Shown here: positions 34,124-42,738 of the stretch, piece by piece
Position numbering within the stretch: the stretch's first letter is position 1
How the letters are laid out: each line of letters opens with the position of its first letter
Assembly: GCA_004172935.1 (NCBI GenBank)
Contig: SDZD01000020.1
Coordinates: 34,958-98,957, forward strand
Direction: 5' to 3'
Source of the DNA: a bacterium
GTDB taxonomy: Bacteria; Armatimonadota; Abditibacteriia; Abditibacteriales; Abditibacteriaceae
DNA: 64,000 bases
Notes under the pieces: model-generated
Databases searched by the model: none
The model's input: the letters and a program-made list of their open reading frames with translations, nothing else
What the model was told of the DNA's origin: nothing
Program-made: the position numbers and the translations under genes

Positions 34124-35758
34124 ATGTTTTCTAATCCATTTAAACGCGCCTCCGAAGTTCCCGCTGAGGCTGTGCCCATTCCCCTCTCTGTAGCAGAACC
34201 TTTGGCGGAGGAAGTTGCCACACCTGAGGCCAAGGCACCTACTATTGAAGAGGCTTTCGGCGATGAGCCAGTGGTGCCAGAGAGTGAGCAGACTACCGCT
34301 GCCGAAGTCGCAATTCCGGTGGTCGAAGAGGTTCGTGTTGTGAAGCCACTGTTCGTGGGTTCGTTTTTGAACGGTGAGTTGGAGATTGTTGAAGTGCTGG
34401 AACATGGGCCGATCAACTTCTACCGTGCTAATGCGGGTGGATGGGGCGAGAACGATTGGAAATGGGTGTGGGAGCGCCCCGTTGCTGTGAGCGAACCGAT
34501 TGCACCGCCTGAGTCGCCATTCTTCGCCGCTGCGACTCGGTTCGTGTCGGATGAACGCGAATACGCGGTTTACGATTGGGACGAGCATGAGCCATTCTCG
34601 GAGTGGCGCGCCCCGGCGAACGACGACACCTTTTTGGAGATGATTATGCCATTGGCGCGGGCGCTCGAATCGTTGGAGGCTGTAGGGTTGAAGGCGCGTA
34701 TCGACGCCGAATCGCTGTGGTTCCACGAGGGGAAGTTGGGCTTTTACGGCTTTTGTGATGAGGCCGGAGAAGGCGAAGCGGGAGCTTTGGCGACGCTGGG
34801 GCACTTGAGTTCGACGCTTGCCAAAGCTCATCTGGCGCCGCGCGCGACTTTGCGGTTGGACGATACGTGGGCCTCGTTGCCATTCTCGGTCGAATTGAAA
34901 TCATGGGCGCACCAACTGGAAGGAGGCGCGTTTGTTTCGGTGAGCGATGCGGTGAAAGCGCTCGACCAGTTCGCGGCGCCGACGCGGACTTATATCGAAG
35001 TTCAAACCGATGTCGGTCTCGACCGAGACCATAACGAGGATGGTGTGATGTCGCTATCGCTGCGGCGCGCCAATCAAAACGGGGCGGTTGCTTTGGAACT
35101 GTTGGCGGTTGCCGATGGCATGGGAGGACATGAAGCGGGCGAAGAGGCTTCGCGCTGTGCGTTAGAGGCACTACAAAACGCGCTACTGGCGCGGCAGGAT
35201 GGCAACTGGAACGATAACGGCGCCGCCCTGGCCTTAGGCCGCGATTTGGTCGAGGCGGTGAACAATGCCGTCATCGCCCAAAACGAGGCGCCGCCGTTCG
35301 CTTCAATGCGCCACAAACCGGGCACGACTTTAGTCTTCGCGCTGCGATTGGGGCGGCGAGTTATCGTCGGTAACGTCGGCGATTCGCGGTTGTATCGGTG
35401 GAGCGAGGCGCGTGGGCTGGAAATGCTGACCAAAGACCATTCATATGTTCAGAATTTGCTCGACGCCGGGAAGATTACGCCCGATGAAGCATGGGGACAT
35501 CCTGATAGCTCGATTATCACCAGCCACATCGGTATGCCGCGCGGGATGCAAAGTGATGTGACGTTGCGATTGGTTTCAAGCGGAGAGCGTTTGTTCTGCG
35601 TTTCGGATGGCGTCGTCGATACCATGCGTGATGCCCAAATCGCCGAAGTGGTAGCTGCAACATCCAACGCCTCCGAACTCTGCTCGCGTCTAGTTGATGC
35701 CGCCAACGAAGCGGGCGGCATTGACAATATCTCCGTCGCAGCCCTATTTTGTGATTAG
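34124..35758 (+). CDS. PP2C-type phosphatase fused to a pseudokinase-like N-terminus
   Basis: 544 residues. C-terminal half (about 288-544) is a full PPM/PP2C phosphatase: DVGLDRDHNED, ADGMGGHEAGE, GNVGDSRLYRW, FCVSDGV and GGIDNISV supply the metal-binding Asp residues. Residues about 75-270 follow a kinase fold in outline (LEIVEVLEHGPINFYRA for the P-loop strand, MIMPLARALESLEAVGLKA, FHEGKLGFYGFCDE for the DFG strand) but have no catalytic Lys, HRD or DFG, so a pseudokinase. An acidic, Pro/Glu-rich N-terminal tail of 70 residues precedes it. It likely reverses the action of the kinase 33 bp upstream. Confidence 0.85.
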   Translation: MFSNPFKRASEVPAEAVPIPLSVAEPLAEEVATPEAKAPTIEEAFGDEPVVPESEQTTAAEVAIPVVEEVRVVKPLFVGSFLNGELEIVEVLEHGPINFYRANAGGWGENDWKWVWERPVAVSEPIAPPESPFFAAATRFVSDEREYAVYDWDEHEPFSEWRAPANDDTFLEMIMPLARALESLEAVGLKARIDAESLWFHEGKLGFYGFCDEAGEGEAGALATLGHLSSTLAKAHLAPRATLRLDDTWASLPFSVELKSWAHQLEGGAFVSVSDAVKALDQFAAPTRTYIEVQTDVGLDRDHNEDGVMSLSLRRANQNGAVALELLAVADGMGGHEAGEEASRCALEALQNALLARQDGNWNDNGAALALGRDLVEAVNNAVIAQNEAPPFASMRHKPGTTLVFALRLGRRVIVGNVGDSRLYRWSEARGLEMLTKDHSYVQNLLDAGKITPDEAWGHPDSSIITSHIGMPRGMQSDVTLRLVSSGERLFCVSDGVVDTMRDAQIAEVVAATSNASELCSRLVDAANEAGGIDNISVAALFCD

Positions 35759-35767
35759 GATGAGAAT

Positions 35768-36733
35768 ATGAAGAAATTTCTCTTTTCGCTGTGTTGTTTA
35801 GGAATATCGAACTCGGTTTGGGCCTGTGGTAGTGGCCCTACAAGCGTGACCTGGAAAGATTGGAGCGTTAAATCCAACGAGATGCGCTGGTTAGGTGTGT
35901 CCCATAATGGAATGCCGCTTCATCATATAGTAGATGGCGATCCAAAAACTGCGTGGGTGTGGAGTGGACTCGGTGGTCCCGTTGCGAAGTTCCGGCGAGC
36001 GCCTAAGAATCTTCTCTTCGTTCGTGAAACGCCCTTTGAAGTAGACGAAGTGCGGATTTTGAGTGGTTATAACAAGAGTGCCGCGTTGTGGAAACGCAAC
36101 AACCGCATTGAATCGCTTCGTATCACGCGAAATGGTGATGTTGGTTCTACCTGGAGACAGGCCGCAACTTCAGTCAAAACGGTTTCGCTCTCCGACAGTC
36201 GGGGTTGGCATCATGTATCGTTGCCGCGCCAGAAAGTCACAAGCATTGGCATGGACATTCTGAGTGAGTACCGAGGACGCGACAACGATTTATGTGTGTC
36301 GGAAGTCGAGTTCTACAATAAAGGGCGTAAGGTAAATTTCCAGTTACCTCGTGTCGTCGCTTCGCTTGATGGATTTGAAGACATTGCAAACCTTGAGGAT
36401 TATGAGGCGAGCAAAAAACAACCGCAGCGCAAGCCTAATTTTCCTGATGGTTTGATAGATCGTATATCTGGGCGCGTACTGAACTCGCTGCAAAGCGAAC
36501 AGCCATTTACATTCTCTCCCGATGGTAAGTTCGTGTTGGCTTTGAACGATGAACTCGAAACACATACCACTGCACAAGTCTTTGATGTAATGAGCGCGCG
36601 CCAGAAGTGGCAACGTAAATTTCGCTACGCTCCCAACTATCCCGAAATCTCATGGCAGAATGGGCGACGGTTGAAAGTAGTGTGGTCGCCTCGAAAAGAA
36701 GAATCACTTCCAGTACGGTTCGTGCAATTCTAA
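35768..36733 (+). CDS. Secreted discoidin-like (NADase-type glycan-binding) domain protein
   Basis: 321 residues with a signal peptide (KKFLFSLCCLGISNSVWA). Residues about 45-190 carry the pattern of the so-called NADase-type glycan-binding domain: HIVDGDPKTAWVWSGLG, VDEVRILSGYNKSAALWKRN, then LRITRNGD and NDLCVSEVEFY. After it a short SPDG blade (FTFSPDGKFVLALND) resembles WD40 repeats. Function unknown; surface carbohydrate or envelope sensing is a guess. The ORF for the next gene overlaps its 3' end in another frame, but I place the next start after this stop. Confidence 0.72.
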   Translation: MKKFLFSLCCLGISNSVWACGSGPTSVTWKDWSVKSNEMRWLGVSHNGMPLHHIVDGDPKTAWVWSGLGGPVAKFRRAPKNLLFVRETPFEVDEVRILSGYNKSAALWKRNNRIESLRITRNGDVGSTWRQAATSVKTVSLSDSRGWHHVSLPRQKVTSIGMDILSEYRGRDNDLCVSEVEFYNKGRKVNFQLPRVVASLDGFEDIANLEDYEASKKQPQRKPNFPDGLIDRISGRVLNSLQSEQPFTFSPDGKFVLALNDELETHTTAQVFDVMSARQKWQRKFRYAPNYPEISWQNGRRLKVVWSPRKEESLPVRFVQF

Positions 36734-36765
36734 ATGGCACCTCAACTGCCAAACTAAAGATATTA

Positions 36766-38028
36766 ATGCCTGATTTAGCCCTTCGTACTGCGCTGGACAA
36801 AGAGTTCCGTCCCACGCGCGGTGAGTTTTTGCAGACCTTGTTTATCGAGCTTTCGCCCGGACGAGGAATGAGGACGTTGCCGCTTAACCTCGGCATTTTG
36901 CTCGATAACTCCGGTTCGATGGAAGGCGACAAGTTAGAGCGCGCCAAGCGCGCCTGTTCGCTGATTCTCGATCAACTATCGCCTGAAGACCGGGCGGCGG
37001 TTGCGGTGTTTTCGAGTGGTTCGCGTGTGGTTGTGCCTTCGGCTCCTTTTGGAGAAGGCGCGTCGTTCAAAGCTCGTCAAAACGTGATGGATGTGCGCGT
37101 CGAGGGAGCCACCGAATTGTTGGCGGGGCTAAACACGATTTATAAGGAAATTGAGCCGTTCAAGTCGCCGGGTAACACGACGTTCGTCATCGTGCTTTCG
37201 GATGGGCAACCGACTGACGCGCAGGGATTCATCGACCGCGATTTGGATAAGTTCCTGGAGCGGTCGAAATCGGAGTTCGAGCGCGGTGGCGTGTCGCTTT
37301 CGACTATCGGGTTGGGAAGCGCCGCCGATTATGACGCAACCTTCTTGCGCGATTTGGCCGACAAGGGCAGCGGCAAGTTTTTGATGGCCGCGACCCCCGA
37401 AGATTTGGCTGCGACTTTCCAGGATGAATTTGGGCGCATCGCTTCGACGGTATTGTCTGACGTGACTATCGAGGTTTCGCGATTGAATGGGCGCGCTCGC
37501 CGTTTTTGGCGTGTGGTGCCAGACAAGAAGATATTTGATGCACCGCAGGTGACGAATAACTCGTTCCGCGTGCCCGTTGGCTCGGTGCAAAACGACCAGC
37601 CGCAAGCCTATTTGCTCGATGTGGTGACGAGCGCCCCAGAAGGCGCCAAAAGCCGCGACTTGCTGTGTCAGATCGCGGCATGGAGCAGCGCCAACCCGAA
37701 CCAACGCGCCGAGATCAACGTGCTGACGGGATATTCAGACAACGAAGTGGAATTAGCCCAGCGCAACGGTGAAGTGGTGCGCCTATTGGAAGAGGCGAAC
37801 GATTTCAAGCTGCAAGTCGATTTGGAGGCGGCGGTGAAGAGCGGCGACCGCCGCAAAATGACACAGGTGCTGGAGCGCAAAAAGAAGATGACGCAGCGCT
37901 TGGGCAAAACCTCGGCAACCAAAGTGCTGGAAGAGATGGAAGATACGCTCGACCGGGGCGGGCAGATTTCTGCCGATACGCTGGCGGTTTCGTCGGCGGA
38001 AACCAAGAAAACAAAACGACTGGCGTAA
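36766..38028 (+). CDS. VWA-domain protein
   Basis: 420 residues from the ATG at 36766. VWA domain about 35-225 with a complete MIDAS: DNSGS (46-50), a Thr in GATELLAGL and Asp in VIVLSDGQPTD. Followed by a beta-sandwich (VLSDVTIEVSRL ... PVGSVQNDQPQAYLLDVV) and a helical C-terminus with a Lys/Arg-rich stretch (MTQVLERKKKMTQRLGK). No signal peptide, so cytoplasmic, as in VWA proteins of TerY type that pair with kinase and PP2C genes. I infer a scaffold for the phospho-signalling cluster. The frame opens upstream to 36652, but that part overlaps the preceding gene. Confidence 0.88.
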   Translation: MPDLALRTALDKEFRPTRGEFLQTLFIELSPGRGMRTLPLNLGILLDNSGSMEGDKLERAKRACSLILDQLSPEDRAAVAVFSSGSRVVVPSAPFGEGASFKARQNVMDVRVEGATELLAGLNTIYKEIEPFKSPGNTTFVIVLSDGQPTDAQGFIDRDLDKFLERSKSEFERGGVSLSTIGLGSAADYDATFLRDLADKGSGKFLMAATPEDLAATFQDEFGRIASTVLSDVTIEVSRLNGRARRFWRVVPDKKIFDAPQVTNNSFRVPVGSVQNDQPQAYLLDVVTSAPEGAKSRDLLCQIAAWSSANPNQRAEINVLTGYSDNEVELAQRNGEVVRLLEEANDFKLQVDLEAAVKSGDRRKMTQVLERKKKMTQRLGKTSATKVLEEMEDTLDRGGQISADTLAVSSAETKKTKRLA

Positions 38029-38061
38029 TTGGAGAGGAAAACCAAACAAGCGAAAACAATC

Positions 38062-38775
38062 ATGATTATTTGTCCAGCCTGCGGGCATCAAAACATCGAC
38101 GGTACGCAATTTTGCGAGATGTGCGGCGAGGAACTCCCCGATGCAACGGCAGCGGCGACGTTAGGAGCGGGCGATGTGAAATGCCCGAACTGTGGGCACC
38201 TCAACCCATCCGACAATTTGGCGTGTGAGGCGTGCGGTAGCAGCCTTCAATTGTCCCCATCTCCCTTGGCATCTGGGCTTGAAAAAACGCCGTTCGACGA
38301 CTTCGCGACCTCGGTGCAAACACCGCCACCACCAGTAGCTTCGCCTACTCCCGTCGCGCCAGTGGTGACTGCTGATCCCTTTGCTACCAGCGTAGCGCCC
38401 GACGTGACTGCTCCTACTGCCACCTCGCAGACTCCCGGCGATTTGAAGCCGGGGCTTGTGAAATTGGTCGTTGAGCAGGGGCAAACCGTTGGCGCGCAGT
38501 TCGTGTTGGGCGATGAGCAACTGGAAGTTGGGCGCGAAGATGAGGACGAAGACATTTACCCCGACATCGACCTTTCCGATCAAGATGCTGGTTATGTGCA
38601 TCGTCGCCACGCCACGCTCAACTTCGACAACGGTCATTTGCTGGTGACGCATTTGGGCGGCGCTAATAAAACGCGGGTCAATAATAAACCCATCCCCGAT
38701 AATTCGCCAACGGAAGTGAAACTTGGTGATAAAGTATCGTTCGGAAAAGTTGTTTTACGTTTGTTACCCGTTTAG
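38062..38775 (+). CDS. Double zinc-ribbon FHA-domain protein
   Basis: 237 residues. Two four-Cys ribbons at the N-terminus (CPACGHQN ... FCEMCGEEL, and CPNCGHLN ... ACEACGSSL), a Pro/Thr/Ala linker, then an FHA domain at about 140-237 (LEVGREDEDEDIYPDIDLSD, GYVHRRHATLNF, TRVNNKPIPDNSPTEV). FHA domains bind phosphothreonine, so this is a likely substrate or reader of the kinase at 32760. It closely resembles GarA/Fha-type adaptors in layout but has extra ribbons. Confidence 0.9.
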   Translation: MIICPACGHQNIDGTQFCEMCGEELPDATAAATLGAGDVKCPNCGHLNPSDNLACEACGSSLQLSPSPLASGLEKTPFDDFATSVQTPPPPVASPTPVAPVVTADPFATSVAPDVTAPTATSQTPGDLKPGLVKLVVEQGQTVGAQFVLGDEQLEVGREDEDEDIYPDIDLSDQDAGYVHRRHATLNFDNGHLLVTHLGGANKTRVNNKPIPDNSPTEVKLGDKVSFGKVVLRLLPV

Positions 38776-38794
38776 CCCGATTTAAAGGACATTT

Positions 38795-39499
38795 ATGAAC
38801 GAGCCTACTCATACCCTACAAGCATTTGTCAACGAAACCGCCGAGCGCGACCGCCCCGGCGATGTGTTTGAACTGGAAAGTGCCAAGATGCTGGAGGCGC
38901 ACGTTAACGGGCGCCTTTGGTCGAAACTCGGCGCTATGGTTGCCTATCGCGGCAACCTGACGTTCAAGCGCGAAGGAATGTTGGAAGGTGGGCTTGGTAA
39001 TGCCCTGATGAAAATGGTGTCGGGCGAAATGTCGCCCCTCACCAAAATCGAGGGAAGGGGCATCGTTTATTTGGCTGATAACGCCAAAAACGTGACCATC
39101 CTGCGCCTTCAGAACGAGACGATCAACGTTAACGGCAACGACTTACTGGCCTTCGAGGAATCAATCGGCTATCAAATCACCATGCATCGCCGTATCGCGG
39201 GAATGCTTTCGGGTGGCTTGTTTTCGGTGCGCCTGAGTGGCAGTGGCATGGTCGCGATTATGTCGCACGGCCAGCCACTCACGTTGCGAGTAACGCCACA
39301 AGACCCCGTGATGACCGACCCGAACGCCACAGTGGCATGGTCGGGCAATTTGTCGCCAGAAGTCAAAATGGACGCCTCCCTAAAAACACTCATCGGACGT
39401 GGCGGTGGCGAGACTTTCCAGATGGTATTTCGCGGCGAGGGCTTCGTTGTGATTCAACCGTACGAAGAAACGCCCGTCGTTTCAGGACACGGTGGATAA
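38795..39499 (+). CDS. AIM24 family protein
   Basis: 234 residues of beta-helix-like trefoil repeats typical of AIM24 (formerly DUF124/TIM-barrel-like family): LWSKLGAMVAYRGNLTFKRE, KIEGRGIVYLADNAKNVTIL, ETINVNGNDLLAFEESIGY, VRLSGSGMVAIMSHGQPLTL. Found in bacteria next to TerD, FHA and kinase genes, role unknown. Last gene of the rightward signalling cluster, followed by a strong terminator. Confidence 0.93.
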   Translation: MNEPTHTLQAFVNETAERDRPGDVFELESAKMLEAHVNGRLWSKLGAMVAYRGNLTFKREGMLEGGLGNALMKMVSGEMSPLTKIEGRGIVYLADNAKNVTILRLQNETINVNGNDLLAFEESIGYQITMHRRIAGMLSGGLFSVRLSGSGMVAIMSHGQPLTLRVTPQDPVMTDPNATVAWSGNLSPEVKMDASLKTLIGRGGGETFQMVFRGEGFVVIQPYEETPVVSGHGG

Positions 39500-39500
39500 A

Positions 39501-39539
39501 CAAAAGGCCGGACGAGATTTCGTCCGGCCTTTTGTTTTT
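39501..39539. terminator. Bidirectional terminator between the signalling cluster and the retron-like operon
   Basis: AAAAGGCCGGACGA and TTCGTCCGGCCTTTT form a near-perfect stem, followed by GTTTTTA on the plus strand and TTTTGTTTA on the minus. It ends both the AIM24 gene (+) and, 16 bp after its stop, the reverse-transcriptase gene (-). Confidence 0.92.
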
Positions 39540-39554
39540 AGGGAGTCACCGAAT

Positions 39555-41000
39555 TCATTCACTGGCAGCCAGCCATGTGTGTTTGGTGCGGAACTTGGTG
39601 GCGGTTTCGGGGTTGACCATGTGGATGAAGGCCAGATAGCCGCGCGCATAATGCAAGGCACTTTTGCCCATTTTCTGCGAGACGGATTCGGCGCCGTTAG
39701 TTTCGATGTCGTGCAGGATGGCGCGGAAGCGCTTCAAATCGCGGCGCGAGATACGCGGGCCTAAATTGTTGTTGACGACTAAGCCGGTGACGCTTTGGCG
39801 GGCGCCTCGGCGCATGATGGCGACTTTATCGGGGTTGACGATGAATTGCTCGGCCTCAAGGATTTTGAAGACGCCGCGCTGCAATGAGATGACGCGCGCG
39901 TCGGAGTGCGGCGAGGAAAACACCAGGTCGTCGGCGTAGCGGGTGTAGGTGAAGCCGTAGTGCTTCGCCATGCCGCTCAGGCGCGAATCAAGGCGGCGGC
40001 ACAGCAGGTTAGTAAGTGCTGGCGAGGTGGGGGCGCCTTGGGGCACGAATCGTTCGCCCAAAGCCACGAACGATTTCTGGCCATCGAAGGTGGCTTCGAT
40101 GCGGGGAGATTCGGTGCAGATGAGCGCCAGTAGAGTCGAGATTCCCGCATTGTAGCCGAGCGAGACAAAAACGCCCGCGACACGATTGAAGTTGATAGAT
40201 GGAAAGAAGTCCTTCAGGTCGATACGCATCACGACAGCGGGGCCACCTGCTTCGGTGTGCGTGTGCTTATGGGCGTTGTCGCCGATGTTTAGCCCCGGTA
40301 AAAAGGCGGCAGCAGCTTGGTGCACTTCGACTTGTTTGAGGACACCTTCGAGAATTTTGGCTTGAGCGGTTTTGAGATAGGGCCGAGGAGCCGAGATAGC
40401 CCGTGTGCCGCCGCTACGCTTAGGGATGGAGAAGTGGCTGTAGTGATCGAGCGGAGCTACCTCGCGGTGATAGCACAGCCATGCCAGTTGTTCGCGGGTA
40501 ATTTCTAGAAAGGCGGCCAAATCGGCGGGTTCGTTCCAGGCGGGAAGCTGAAAGCGCGCCAGTTTTTCGTTGTCGGAGGCGACATCGAAGTGAAGGCGCC
40601 GCGATACGCCGCGTCCAAGGTGCGGCAGCAACGCATGGCGGCGCTCGCCATCGGCGGCGAGGCGGGCTTCGCGTTCGCGGGCACGACGCTCTTTGCGCTC
40701 GACACGGGCAGCTTTGACGCGCTCGATTCGTTGCTTGCGTATTTCTGCCAGTTGGGCCTCAATGTCACCTGTTGCAGCCAGTTCGCGCTCGACTTCGGTT
40801 TGGCGAAGCCGTAGGGGGCGCGTTTTCTCGGTGATTTCACGTAGTTCGTCGTTGAGGGGCGCAATCTTCGCGCGCAGAGCTTCGACTGTCTGAGCCTCGT
40901 CGCCACTGCTGGCGGGTGGCCAGAAGCCCAGGCGCTCCATCTCGCGGCGCTCAAATTCGCGCTTGCCCAGTTTCTTTATTTCGTCGCGCCAGTTGCTCAT
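39555..41000 (-). CDS. Retron-type reverse transcriptase with a long N-terminal extension
   Basis: 481 residues. RT core about 190-450: HFSIPKRSGGTRAISAPRP (RT1), NAHKHT at 242-247 (the NAxxH of retron RTs), RIDLKDFFPSI with the first catalytic Asp at 261, PQGAPTSPALTNLLCRRLD (RT4), TRYADDLVFS with Asp357/358 (RT5), and SVTGLVVNN at 403-411 (the VTG motif of retron RTs). The first 185 residues are an unusual charged, helical extension (KQRIERVKAARVERKERRAR). By family knowledge it makes msDNA from a partner ncRNA, here probably 48036-48307. Its ATG overlaps the SWIM-gene stop (ATGA), so the two are coupled. Confidence 0.93.
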   Translation of the reverse strand: MSNWRDEIKKLGKREFERREMERLGFWPPASSGDEAQTVEALRAKIAPLNDELREITEKTRPLRLRQTEVERELAATGDIEAQLAEIRKQRIERVKAARVERKERRAREREARLAADGERRHALLPHLGRGVSRRLHFDVASDNEKLARFQLPAWNEPADLAAFLEITREQLAWLCYHREVAPLDHYSHFSIPKRSGGTRAISAPRPYLKTAQAKILEGVLKQVEVHQAAAAFLPGLNIGDNAHKHTHTEAGGPAVVMRIDLKDFFPSINFNRVAGVFVSLGYNAGISTLLALICTESPRIEATFDGQKSFVALGERFVPQGAPTSPALTNLLCRRLDSRLSGMAKHYGFTYTRYADDLVFSSPHSDARVISLQRGVFKILEAEQFIVNPDKVAIMRRGARQSVTGLVVNNNLGPRISRRDLKRFRAILHDIETNGAESVSQKMGKSALHYARGYLAFIHMVNPETATKFRTKHTWLAASE

Positions 41001-42712
41001 TGGGCACGCTCCTTTTCGAGTTGTTCCAGTCCGGCCAACAGGTGTGCGCAGGGGCCAGAGCGGCCTTTATCGCGGCGGAACTCGCCACAGGTGCATTGCC
41101 AGAAGCGCACACGACCATCGAGATCGCGCGCCCACAGCGGGCGGAATTGGCCACCTTCGCTTGTGACTTCGGCGCGATAAAAATCGACATCGGGCGCGGA
41201 ATAGCGGACGAGAAATTCGCTGGCCTCGACTTCCGCTTCGGGGATGGCTTCGACTTTTACGCGCTTGGCGTTAACCCAGCGATGCGCCGAAGCCAATTTT
41301 TTATCGGCGTCCGATTCGGGGACAGGGAATGGCAGCAATTGCCGCCAACGGAAGGCGTCGATTTTGGAATCATAGAGCGCGCGGCCCTGACGACAGAGTT
41401 TCTGGAGTGCGCTCGTCGCTTCGTTTCGCGACCAATCGGTGAGTTCGGCGAGGCGGGCGGGCGAAAGCGCCAGATGCGATTCGAGTTCGCGCGCCGCCTG
41501 TTCGAGTTTGGCTTCGGAAACGCCCCGCCCAGAGGCGAGCAAGTCGAAACGGGCGGATGCGCTCCAATCGTTTTGCGTCCAGCCCGAAAGCCCCAGTTCA
41601 AAACGGTGGCCTTCGAGTTCGAGCGCCCAAAAGGATGGCAAACCATCGCCCAGTAGACGCACCTCGACTTCGCGGGCGTGGGGCAGAATTTCGTCCAACA
41701 CGCTCAATCGGCGCCGTCCCCAGATGCGAATGGTGCTTTCGCGCTTGCCTTCGTAGACGAAGCGAGGTTCATTGACGAACTCGCCCCAAGGCTCGATTTC
41801 GATGCGCGGACGCTGCCCCGGTGCGAGATAGAAACGCAGCGAGCGAGGGCCGTTGCTTTCGCGGCGAGCGCTTAGCAATCGCAAGATTTCGCTGACAGTG
41901 GTGGCACTGAGGCGAAGCGAGGTGTTTGCCAGCGATGAGGCGCTGCCGACCTGCAAAAAGCCTCGTACCCATGAAGGGGGCAAGTCGATTTTCTTTTCGA
42001 CACGCCCACCAGCAGTGGTCTGGATGCTGACTCCGCCGCTACCGACGCTGAGGAAAGCGGCGCGGTAGTCGCGCACTCTCGCCAGTTCGTCGGCCAGTGC
42101 TTGCGAGAAATCGACGTTGGTGGTGCCATAAGTCACATCGCCGAGCGAGTCGAGGTTTTCGGTGGGGACGCGCACTTGCGCGTAGCTCGATTCATCGAGT
42201 GAGAAAACCTCGAATAGCACGGCGTCGGGATGCACTGAGACGACAGGATCAAGCACGACCCACAATTTGAAGTCATGCGAGTAGAGGAATTTCCAGAATT
42301 TGTATTGGGCGTCGCGGAAGTTTTTGGCGTTGCCAGTGGATAGTTTTTGCACTTGAGCCAGTAGCTCTGCTGCACGGGCGTCAAGAGGTTCTAACTGTGT
42401 TTTGAGGTCGTCCAGTTCGCTTTGAAGTTTGGGCAAGCGGCCCTGAAGCGCGGCCAGATAGGGAGACAATTCTTCCAGATACTGGCCCTGCACCCATTCC
42501 TGATAATCGGAGTGGTCGCGTTGTTGGAAGAGAGCCTGCTGCGATACGACGCGGTGTAGGGCGCCCATCAATCGGCCATAGGAGCGCGAGTGCAGCACGA
42601 GGGCTTCGAGGCGCACGCCAGGGCGTGCGGCTTCGGTGGGCAGCGAAAAATCCAGACCATCGCCGCGCGGCGATGCCGACGACGGATAGGGGTAGGATTG
42701 GGTGAATTCCAT
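40997..42712 (-). CDS. Winged-helix/SWIM zinc-finger protein
   Basis: 571 residues. The C-terminal SWIM finger is FWQCTCGEFRRDKGR then GPCAHLLAGL: Cys540, Cys542, Cys555 and His557 give CxC...CxH. Before it, about residues 425-470 form a winged helix (ARLAELTDWSRNEATSALQK), the WHSWIM combination. Residues about 80-130 are a coiled coil; the middle is unassigned. Such fingers bind DNA or proteins. AGGAG lies eight bases before the ATG. Fused by overlap to the RT gene and 26 bp after the RIIA-like gene, so part of one operon. Confidence 0.85.
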   Translation of the reverse strand: MEFTQSYPYPSSASPRGDGLDFSLPTEAARPGVRLEALVLHSRSYGRLMGALHRVVSQQALFQQRDHSDYQEWVQGQYLEELSPYLAALQGRLPKLQSELDDLKTQLEPLDARAAELLAQVQKLSTGNAKNFRDAQYKFWKFLYSHDFKLWVVLDPVVSVHPDAVLFEVFSLDESSYAQVRVPTENLDSLGDVTYGTTNVDFSQALADELARVRDYRAAFLSVGSGGVSIQTTAGGRVEKKIDLPPSWVRGFLQVGSASSLANTSLRLSATTVSEILRLLSARRESNGPRSLRFYLAPGQRPRIEIEPWGEFVNEPRFVYEGKRESTIRIWGRRRLSVLDEILPHAREVEVRLLGDGLPSFWALELEGHRFELGLSGWTQNDWSASARFDLLASGRGVSEAKLEQAARELESHLALSPARLAELTDWSRNEATSALQKLCRQGRALYDSKIDAFRWRQLLPFPVPESDADKKLASAHRWVNAKRVKVEAIPEAEVEASEFLVRYSAPDVDFYRAEVTSEGGQFRPLWARDLDGRVRFWQCTCGEFRRDKGRSGPCAHLLAGLEQLEKERAQ

Positions 42713-42738
42713 GTCAAATGCTCCTGTGTTGGGGGAAA

